A stretch of DNA of 64,000 nucleotides from Amphibalanus amphitrite (Eukaryota; Arthropoda; Thecostraca; Balanomorpha; Balanidae): the NCBI RefSeq assembly GCF_019059575.1, contig NW_024881963.1:310001-374000 (forward strand). Reading direction: 5' to 3'. The notes below the pieces were generated by a model. The model was not told the origin of the DNA, did not search any database, and saw only the letters and a list, made by a program, of their open reading frames with translations. Positions 56,146 through 64,000 of this stretch are shown here, piece after piece. Position 1 is the first letter of the stretch. Every line of letters begins with the position of its first letter. The position numbers and the translations under genes are program-made.

Positions 56146-58534
56146 AACCTTGGTACGTCACCTGCGACGGCGACGTCACCTGCGAGTTCCGCGGAACCCC
56201 TGACGCCGTCACCAGCTGGACCATCCGCGGCACTGGACCATCCAGCGACGGCCGTGACGCCGTCACCAGCTGGACCATCCGCGGCACTGGACCATCCAGC
56301 GACGGCCGTGACGCCGTCACCAGCTGAACCATCCGCGGCCCTGGACCATCCAGCGACGGCCGTGACGCCGTCACCAGCTGGACCATCCGCGGCACTGGAC
56401 CATCCAGCGACGGCCGTGGCGTCGACTCTGCCGGTGCCGGAGAGGTCGGCGACGTCACCTGCGCCGCTGGTGTCAACACCGCATGGACATCAGCTGCGAG
56501 CTGGTAAACGGCGGTGGAGTGGAAGCAGGTGAGAACTGGCAACCTATTTATGACAAACTTTTCTTTTTTGCTTGAGGGGTGATTCTGGTGTCTTTCTGCT
56601 AGAATTATTCAAATTGGGCTTTATCTATTATTTTGACCATGGACGTGCCTCGAGCATACTGCAGCAAAATTTTTACATTTATACCCCCCAAAACCCCCCT
56701 AAATATTGACCTAGAGCAACCAAATTTGCGCAGGGGCGAGAACTCCAGGGGGCCCACCTACCTACCAAATTTGGTGTTTCTAGGTGCCATAGGAGCCAAT
56801 CGCGAGGGGGGTCGCATCACCCCCCCCCCCCTGCCAGGCCGTGTTATGAAAAATGTCCTGCCAGGGCGAGGGTTAATGTAGGAGCTATGCACACATAAAG
56901 CATGTGTTGTTTACAGCATGGTACTTCGGCTGCAGGCTTGAAATGGAACAGACTTTAGTCTTATCTGCATGTGGTAGCTCGAGCAGAGGTATTACATCTG
57001 CTTACGTGTCCCGTAGCAGCATTTTACACCTTGTCCTGCTCTCCCACAGAGCGCGCAAGCCACCAGCCAGCTGACTCAGAGCCCAGGGGGCGTTCGCCAC
57101 CAACATCCGCACGGCGCAGCTGCAGAGGTGATTTCTGCCATGGAGCAGCATCCGCGGCTCCATGACATCATCCTTCCATCATTCTCCATCATCATTTCCG
57201 GAGCTCACCCGACGGCGGAGCTGGCTTAGGTCGGCGTTTGAGGCGCGGCGGGGGGCAACGTCTCTGTGCCCTGCTCCGGGTCCCCGCCGCCTGCGGTCTC
57301 TTCTGCTGCCGCCACTGAGGGGAACGGCTCTTCTTTGAAGACATCATCGGTCGACGGTGATGCTGGCGGGCCGGTGGCGGCGTGCCCCGTCGGCAGCGCG
57401 CCTGGGGAGGACGCTGGTGACGACGAATCTTCATCGCCGTCGGCACCGGTCGCGAGCGAGTCGCTGTTTAGTTGGCCTGCTACTGTGCCAAAAAGTGCGA
57501 CTGTGGCCAGACTGGTATACGATTTGTCAGTGCTTACGCCCCTCTTGCCGTGCCGGCCGTGCTCTTTGCCGTCTATTGGGGATGCGTTAGAGTTATCGTT
57601 TTGGGGTTTATACCGGTATCAAGATTGATTTAAAAGATGGATTTCATCACATTTCTCGCGCACGTTCCACACGTCCTTTTGGTGTTTTGTATGATGGTAA
57701 AACGTGCTTATACCTTTTCTCTGTTACCAATGGGCCCTATTAGGTACTGCATCTCCTGCATTATTAGGTAGAGATGCAGTACCATTATTAGGTACTGCAT
57801 TATTAGGTACTGAAGGAGATGCAGTTAGGTACTGCATCTCCTTCGGAGATGCAGTACCTAACAGATGCTTTCAGTGAACTTGTAGAGTCGAGATTTAACG
57901 TCAGGTGTTTGGCGTATTTAGATGATTTTCTTTTCATGTCCAAGGACGCTGAATGGTATCGCTGCGTTTCTGACTAGTGTTGGGTTGTGTATTAATTTCA
58001 ATAAATTAGTTCTCGTTCCGTTGCATGTTTTTACGTTTCTTGGTGTGTCGATTGACTTTGGGCGTGATTCTGCGCGTGTTCAGGATAATGCCTTGTCTTG
58101 TCACTATTGCGGGATGGCCGTGGTCCAAGCACAGTCGCTGTGACAGACGGTTCGATGTGTCGACCAATCATGTTGCTTCGTTTTTGGCGCCTTGTGTGTT
58201 GTCCGGTCTGTCAAGACTCAGCTGGCTCAGTCTCGACTCTGGCTCTGGCTGGCTCAGTCTCAGTCTCATCAGAGAGCGAAAGGAGCTGCGCGCGCGGCTG
58301 CAGCAATTCATCGGCGGCGGCGCTGTGAACGCTGTGTCGGCGGCGCGCGAACAGGAGCTGATCGCGCTAAACGAGGACCGCCAGCAGCTTGTCCATCTGC
58401 AGCAGCTGGTGTTGCAGCTGATGGGCGGCCAGCAGCTGGCGGCGGTCGCTACCCCCCCCCCCCGCCGGTCCTGTGTGCGGGGACCGCCGCGCCCGGCAGT
58501 GATGGAGGGTACTATGGCGGTGTTACATTCCTAA
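56146..58534 (+). CDS. Unrecognised gene: 18-residue repeat exon and coiled-coil terminal exon
   Basis: Exon 56146-56528 has acceptor gatttcag and a strong donor gtgaga. It encodes a Pro/Ser/Ala-rich region with four 18-residue repeats (TPSPAGPSAALDHPATAV) from a 54-bp unit; only this frame is open throughout. It ends in phase 2 and joins the exon at 58273-58534 (acceptor ctcatcag) in frame: RERKELRARLQQF, then REQELIALNEDRQQLVHLQQ, a likely coiled coil, then a stop. AATAAA follows at 58665. An alternative exon at 57050-57127 fits in phase 1 if a different donor (56504) is used. The intron holds a TTAA-type element end and a DIRS-like fossil. Upstream exons were not identified, and I do not recognise the protein. 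A C-run at 58451-58462 makes the final frame uncertain. Confidence 0.5.
56147..56440. repeat. 54-bp tandem repeats
   Basis: About four units built on CCGTCACCAGCTGGACCATC and GGCACTGGACCATCCAGCGA, nearly identical. They form the coding repeat of the gene described above. Confidence 0.8.
56640..56876. mobile_element. Right end of a TTAA hairpin-type element
   Basis: It ends GGGCGAGGGTTAA at 56876. A G-run/C-run hairpin with core TCGCATCA (about 56806-56831) stands inside the end, as in the complete copies. The left boundary is not visible. It lies within the intron of the 56146-58534 gene. Confidence 0.4.
57200..58150 (+). mobile_element. Broken DIRS-like retroelement fragment (reverse transcriptase)
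   Basis: The piece contains recognisable reverse-transcriptase blocks: a KDGFHHIS-like block near 57630-57660 and the catalytic YLDDF motif at 57915-57929, followed by an LG...FTFLG-type block to about 58060. The block style is nearest to DIRS/Ngaro tyrosine-recombinase retrotransposons. A Ser/Ala/Asp-rich stretch before it may be from the same element. It is a fossil with several breaks, no complete ends and one nested palindromic insertion (57736-57864). Age: old. Confidence 0.5.
57736..57864. repeat. Palindromic cluster with an 18-bp perfect hairpin
   Basis: TTAGGTACTGCAT and its inverse occur several times in both orientations. GTTAGGTACTGCATCTCC (57824-57841), TTC, then its exact reverse complement (57845-57862) makes an 18-bp perfect stem with a three-base loop. 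It lies inside the reverse-transcriptase fossil. Confidence 0.8.
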
Positions 58535-58664
58535 CTGTTGTCACATATCAACTGAGAACCGTCCGGCCGGAGGCAGTTAACGCCGGCCGGCACCTACTCA
58601 CCGTGGCCGTATTTTTTATATGGAGAGAGGAGAGAGGAGAGAGAGGACATCAGGTTGTCAGAGA

Positions 58665-58670
58665 AATAAA
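58665..58670 (+). other. Polyadenylation signal AATAAA
   Basis: It stands about 130 nt after the stop of the coiled-coil terminal exon (58534) and supports the 3' end of that gene. Confidence 0.5.
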
Positions 58671-58677
58671 GTGTATA

Positions 58678-58683
58678 TTTATT
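58678..58683 (-). other. Polyadenylation signal AATAAA, opposite strand
   Basis: TTTATT on the plus strand, about 315 nt past the end of the zinc-finger-like gene on the minus strand. It nearly coincides with the plus-strand signal, so the two transcripts probably overlap tail to tail. Confidence 0.4.
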
Positions 58684-58997
58684 ATTTGAATCGAGCGAGT
58701 CGCGTGTTCCACGAGCGGGACTTGGAGCAAAAAGCTGGCATTGAGATACAACGAACAGAACGTGGCGTCGAGCAGGAACGCCCCCGGCTATGTACACGGT
58801 GCTGCTGGGCGCGCGACCAACAAAACACGAGAATGCATCAACATCAAAGACACACGGTACATCAAAGCCCTCCGCGCCATCGCTGGGTCCGTCGGCACCG
58901 CTAGCGCTTCTACAAAACAAGCACGCACATAGAGACGCCATTTCCAAACGCACGCATACACAGAACAAAAACGCACATGCACGTCCATTCGTTTCAC

Positions 58998-59822
58998 TCA
59001 GTCACCCATGAACGGCTTGGGTTTCCGGACGGTCACCAGCCGGCGGGGCCGCGCCGCGGCAATAGGCGTGAGTCTCCTCGTTGAGCTTGCTGAGCGCGCT
59101 GCCACCGGAGGCGGACGGGGCGCCGCCGGCCGCGCCGTCCTTCGCGTCGCTCACCTCCACCTCGACCCCACTGTCGGAGTCCTCGGCGGCGGCGCGCCGG
59201 CGCAGCTGCTCGCAGATCTCCTCTGTGACGAAGGTGGCGCACTTGGAGTCGCGCATCAGCGGCGTGAACTCGAGCTCTGGCCGGCCCTGGTGCAGGCGCC
59301 TGGCGCAGGTAGTGCTCCGTCAGCGGCCGCGGCTGCACCACGGCAGCGCGCGATGCTCGCACAGCTCGCACTCACGCTCCACGGGAGCCGGCGCCGACTC
59401 CGGTCGCCGCCGCTTCACCGGCGTCGAGCTGGCCTGAGACGAGCCCTTTGCCGCACCGCCCGAGCCCGTGTGAGGGATGATTGTGAATTGTGATCTCGTT
59501 GTTGATTTTGATGGGCTGTCCGGTGGCGGCCGCCGCCGCAGCTGCCTTCCTACGGCCAAACGACTCCATAATCTTCTTGGCGACGACAGAGTGAGGGCTG
59601 TACACGTCATTCTCGAACTGTTTGTATACATATGCGAATGTGGCCGTACAGACGGTGCACTTGTAGGGAAAGGTGCACCGGGTTCAGCATCACAAGGTGG
59701 TCCTTAAAGACGTGGTGCAGGAGCTTCCACTGGTACACCTGGCGCACACAGAGAAAACACGTCACCGGTAAATCCCAGTTTGAAGTGAAGGAAGATGTGC
59801 ATGAAATCCTAGGACCAGACAA
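58998..59822 (-). pseudogene. Zinc-finger-like gene, frame-interrupted
   Basis: Read on the minus strand, protein-like segments follow one another in different frames. VTCFLCVRQVYQWKLLHHVF has C-x2-C and His spacing like a C2H2 finger. PYKCTVCTATFAYVYKQF, then YSPHSVVAKKIMESFGRRK, run from about 59675 to 59560, followed by KINNEITIHNHP. VERECELCEHRALPW (about 59385-59340) has another C-x2-C pair. RPELEFTPLMRDSKCATF and VTEEICEQLRRR (about 59290-59200) lead into an acidic, low-complexity tail, and RRLVTVRKPKPFMGD ends at 58998. At least four frame changes lie between these segments, without stop codons inside any of them. That pattern suits assembly indels in GC-rich sequence or a young pseudogene. 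The family is not recognised. Confidence 0.45.
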
Positions 59823-60733
59823 CTCGCAGGGGGGAAGTCCACAAATGACGCAACATCACTAGGTACAACCTCGTATCGCACAGCAATGTAAAATCATTAA
59901 TGGTACCTAATGGTCTCCCTAATAACCAGTGTACGTGTATCTCCAACCCGAGCCGCCTCCCACGATAAGATCAAGACTTGTGTCAAGACATGTGTCCTAA
60001 GTATTAAGTAATAAGTTCACCTGTATCAAGTTCACCTAGCACCACTTTTCTGAAAGAAAAGTGGTTCATGTTTTAGTGCCATCTTTCATTATAGAAAGAC
60101 AATGATGTTGAATGTGTTTTCTGATGAACCACAAAGTGAAAATCAGTGATTTATGGGTGCATTGTATTTAAGAATTCCTTTTGAATTATCATGAGCAGAG
60201 TTGAATACCTCCTTTTGCACTCTTTAGAAAATGAAGAGACTCACAAAATTAAAACATGATTAGAAAGAACACATCCTTGGAAATGTTTTGTGTACTAACC
60301 ATATTTTTTTCACAAAACATTTATAACTTCCACCAAACCACACAATGAGTCAGGTGAGATTATCTTACATTAGGTAAGGTTAGGTAAGGTTAGATTAGGT
60401 TGTATTATTTCTGCTTGTAGTGTACCTGACTTTTCAAGGTAGGTACATGATAATTTTAATTGCAATAATCACCTTAAAATATATATTGGCTAGCAACCTA
60501 GATAAAGGCTAGGCCACACATGGCAATTAAATAAATATTAAAAAAATTGTTTCATACTTTCACATCGCATCGTAAGAAACATTCAGTTATTTACCTTTGG
60601 GGCTCGGGCTGGGCGGTGGGTGAAAAGTTGAGAATTCTTCTTGCCCCTCGACCACCTCCTCTCCTCACCCGTCCTCGTCCTCTCCCTCGCTCACCAGGCA
60701 TCTTCACCTGGAAGGTAGGCATACAGAAATGGG
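59823..60733. other. AT-rich intergenic stretch with TTAGG-like run
   Basis: No gene is supported. At 60361-60400 TTAGGTAAGG recurs next to TTAGATTAGG, resembling degenerate arthropod telomere repeats (TTAGG). Confidence 0.4.
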
Positions 60734-61053
60734 CCAGTCTGCAAAACGTGGCAGGTCTTGACAATATGTTGTCAGGGCACACACCACAGGTTGTGGCAGG
60801 TTTGAGGAATTTTGGGGCAGAAGCAAGGAAATCTGGGGCAGAAGTTGAAAGCTTGTCACAGCATTGATTCATTTCGCTTCTCATACTTATTAAATGATGC
60901 ACTTCATCATTATATCATTTTCATCATATTTATGAGGGGCCCTCATGAAAGGAATTGGGTTGCCCAGGTCTCGGCATTCCGCTTGGGGCAATGTTTTGAC
61001 TGTCCCAAACATCTTGTCACGGATTGAGCTCCCTGCCACACTTTGAAGACTGG
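60734..61053. mobile_element. CCAGTCTGCAA-family MITE, 320 bp
   Basis: The left end CCAGTCTGCAAAACGTGGCA and the reversed right end CCAGTCTTCAAAGTGTGGCA are inverted repeats. They resemble the ends of the 942-bp element at 53680. Flanks gaaatggg and gaaattgg match at seven of eight bases, a likely 8-bp target duplication. Confidence 0.6.
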
Positions 61054-61668
61054 GAAATTGGTGCTGGAATGGAAACACTATCAGATTCATGACAATTTTT
61101 CCAATACCATAGGTATTTGTTATCCAAATAGCACTTGTCTCAACTTAGTCTATCACTATTCATATAAACCTGGAAATAGTCTAGCTTTTAATATCACATG
61201 CCAAAATACATGTATATATATACCTATCAGATGAATCAGAATTGGAATATTTTAAGATATAGATAACATAACTCATTAAAACAGGCAATTCCAAAAGCGT
61301 AAACACGACATACATAACCAAAGCAAGGATCATTGTATATTTCAATTGTAACATGCGCGCCGTTTATGGCGACAAAACCCGCTTCCATATCTTATGACCT
61401 TGAAGTCTAGTGATGTGTCAACATTGTCGCTAGACATTATCCGATTGATAATTTATGATAATCGATAATTTTTTTACGCGATTCACGTGATGATAGCTTG
61501 CCAGGTGAATTCTAAAATTTCGTTTTATCCAGGGAAAAAATCATGGGCCGATCTGAGAAAACTTTTTGAAGGTGGCAGTCTTCCTTTAAACCTAAATGTC
61601 AAACATTCAAAGTTAACAAACAGGTTAGCTATCTACGAGTAAAAACGAACGAAAAACAAAAGATATGA

Positions 61669-61915
61669 GGGCTGTTCACGGGCCTTGTGTGCGGTTGGAC
61701 CTCACACAGCCTCCAAGCTCCGCCCACTGCGTCCCTACGTCAGCCTTCCGTCACCGCACACAGTGACCGCTGTGGCCGGTCCGGGACTGGCCACAGCGGA
61801 CTGTCCGCCGCACGCAGCCGTGACGTCAGAGCCGCCTACCCATCCCCTACCCCCACGCCTGCTGGACGCACCGCACACACCGCACGCAGCAGTGTGCGGT
61901 GCCCGTGAACACCCC
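61669..61915. repeat. Short inverted-repeat element
   Basis: GGGCTGTTCACGGGC and GCCCGTGAACACCCC face each other about 245 bp apart, with GTGCGGT/ACCGCAC-type pairs further in. The inside is GC-rich and non-coding. Possibly a MITE. Confidence 0.4.
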
Positions 61916-64000
61916 TATGGTTAGGACTTTGTGTCTGACCCCCCCCCCCCCCTCAGTCTGTCTCGTTGAGCATCGATGCCTTAACTCGTTGAGTTGTTTG
62001 GAGAGTGGGTGACAGCAGGCGACCGATAACAGATGCCGATTTCAGTCCATAGGTCGTGAAGTGACGGTCTGTCAGTTCGAGCTGCTAGCTAATTACTGGC
62101 GACAGTCACAAGCTGTGTCCCGGCATACAGATGAAGCTGCCGACAAACTCAATCTCAGTAGACGGCAATGCTTCTTTCAATCAATTGCGGTGAAATCCTC
62201 GGGGCTGACTATCCTCCCTCACATCAGCGAAAGTCATTCCAAGACCGCGAAAGACAACCGCAGCATTGCCCACTATTCTTCATTGGAGCTTTAAACGTAG
62301 TGGTCACTTCGCACACCGGTTCCATTGGACAATACACGTCCGGCAATCCACAATTCCCATGGTTGCGCTGTCACACACCAAAAAACACAAAAGAAATTAA
62401 GTAAGTTTTACACTTATCCTTGCCTAAACGTCCTGTGACGCAGGGGACCTATGTCCTGGTTTCCAATACTTCCTGCACTGCCGGCCATAGCTCACCGAAA
62501 GCTACACTAGCCGTGGATTCAGCCCAGATCTGTCGGAGGCAGACAGCCGTCGAGGTTAGTACCCAGGAGAGGAAACGGCGACCGCAGACGGGCCGATAAA
62601 CAGCACGGCCGAGCGGACCGGCTGGAGACGGACCAGCGCGGCGGGCCAGTCCTACAGAGGGATCGAAAGGAAAGGAGCGCGCCGTGCAGGGAAGGGACCA
62701 GGGAGAGAGGCGACGGGCGTGCAGAGGGGGAGGACGAGGGAACAGTTCGGGAAGAGGGGCCGGAGAGGGAAGTCCCATGCAGGATAATGCACAGAGGTTG
62801 GGTGTAAGTATCTTTAAAGAAGTGACGTGCTAGGATTACAAGACAAATGAGTAAGGAGGACCAAGACTCATACCTTGAAAAAGCACCACAGCCATAAATA
62901 TCTGTCATAAGGTTGTACGTTCAAATTCAACCTATTGTACATACCTTTACCTACGATGTCTCTACTGTGTGACGAACGAAGCTGCTCAACAGCCTCTAAA
63001 CTCGGTAGCACGCCATTTGGAGCCTGGCAAATATTTACCACCCAAAGGTCATGCCGTAATCTAGCCACGCCCTTATCAAACACCTTCGGAGTGTTATGCC
63101 TCTAAACAGCACCGTCCATCGTCCGCGTGCCCTATCAGCTGTCAATCACCCTCCCCTCCCTACCCTCCGCTGTCACCAGCCGCCCGCGTCCCGACGGCAC
63201 TCGTCACACGCCGGGCCGAGCGTCAACACGTCCCGATGGGCAAATCACGCGCCCACCCCAGTGCGGTACGCCCTGAGGTCAGATCACGTGCTCAGAGGAA
63301 CACGTCATAACTATACAATGGAAGCGGCCCAGCTGGACGCGCGGGCGGGCGACTACGCATGCTTGATGACGCGACTGACCGCACGCGGGTGGATCTTGTT
63401 ACAAATCCGGACTATTAAATCCGTCCCCCGGGCTGGTCAGTGGTCAGTGGTTCTTTTCGACTAAATCCCACCAGGACCCAATCGCTGCTGGTTTTGGGGA
63501 GTGCGTGATCGGGACTCACTCGCAGGTCACCAACCTCCCCACCCGAGGTCACCGTGGCTTGTCAAGGTCATCGCCTGGCGCACCGAGAGGCGGCGAGCGC
63601 CGGTCATGTGGGCTGCCTGCCACGGAGCGGAAGGGAGCCGTGGGCTGGACACTTCACGGGCGGGGAAAAGCAACTCCGCTGTGACACGAAATGTCGAGAG
63701 GAGCCGAGTGGGTGAGTGCAGACTGCGAACGTTCGGAGTGCAGAGCATACACCTCAGTAATCCTAACCGAGAGTGATTGAGAGTTGCATCACCCCTTAAC
63801 TATATCATGCCGGCTACCCCTGCTACGGGTTTCGTTCAGTAGAAAAATAAATTCTTCCGCCAGAAACCAGTTTCAATTACATGCTCGACCGGGAAGCTTG
63901 CAGCGCGCTGCGTACACTCAGTTCCTTTCTAGCCATGAAAGCGAGCTGGTCCGATATTTGATTCCATGGCATCAGTCCGTTCCGGCTTACCCCAATAAGG
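61916..64000. other. Gene-free stretch to window end
   Basis: Nothing supported. A C-run at 61940-61953 and GC-rich overlapping frames at 62450-62780 and 63100-63770 have no motif, splice or family support. Confidence 0.3.

Noticed and set aside
63096-63776. GC-rich frames near the right edge
   Set aside because: No splice sites, motifs or family resemblance found.

Overview
The window looks like animal nuclear DNA, most likely arthropod and perhaps crustacean. It carries split genes with GT-AG introns and animal-specific proteins (a HAUS1 augmin subunit, a WDFY1/2 WD40-FYVE protein, a LAMP tail), microsatellites, and a dense load of transposons. Genes occupy only a small part of it.

Layout. 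1-10156 is a nest of transposons inside transposons. Two hAT-like elements have interiors made of GGGCCC-rich minisatellite. They hold smaller hAT elements and elements flanked by TTAA, each outer hAT boundary being marked by an exact 8-bp duplication where both ends are visible. 10157-13492 holds a minus-strand locus: an ASDURF-like prefoldin-type coding sequence ends in TGA that overlaps the ATG of HAUS1. 13493-21765 is repeats, including three complete ~1.0-1.2-kb TTAA elements with G-run/C-run hairpins at both ends. 22111-25417 is a complete six-exon WDFY1/2 gene on the plus strand. 29671-34115 holds the last two exons of a LAMP gene on the minus strand. 35787-48626 is one young LTR retroelement (12.8 kb, 1103-bp LTRs) with no recognisable gag or pol, here treated as a fossil. 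50431-51500 may hold exons of an unrecognised gene. 53680-61915 has foldback-type elements, a short THAP-like exon, a plus-strand gene with an 18-residue repeat and a coiled-coil end, a broken DIRS-like reverse transcriptase in its intron, and a frame-interrupted zinc-finger-like gene on the minus strand that converges on it. The remainder to 64000 has no gene I can support.

Relations. The recognised host genes serve separate cell functions: spindle microtubule branching (HAUS1), PAQosome chaperone (ASDURF), endosomal phosphoinositide binding (WDFY) and lysosomal membrane (LAMP). The only physical coupling is ASDURF-HAUS1, which looks bicistronic. The most unusual material is the TTAA hairpin family. 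Each subfamily carries the same hairpin core at its left and right ends, and the bodies are packed with AGGTCA/TGACCT hexamers, the nuclear-receptor half-site.

Limits. All calls come from reading the sequence. Repeat copy numbers, similarity levels and outer element edges are by eye.
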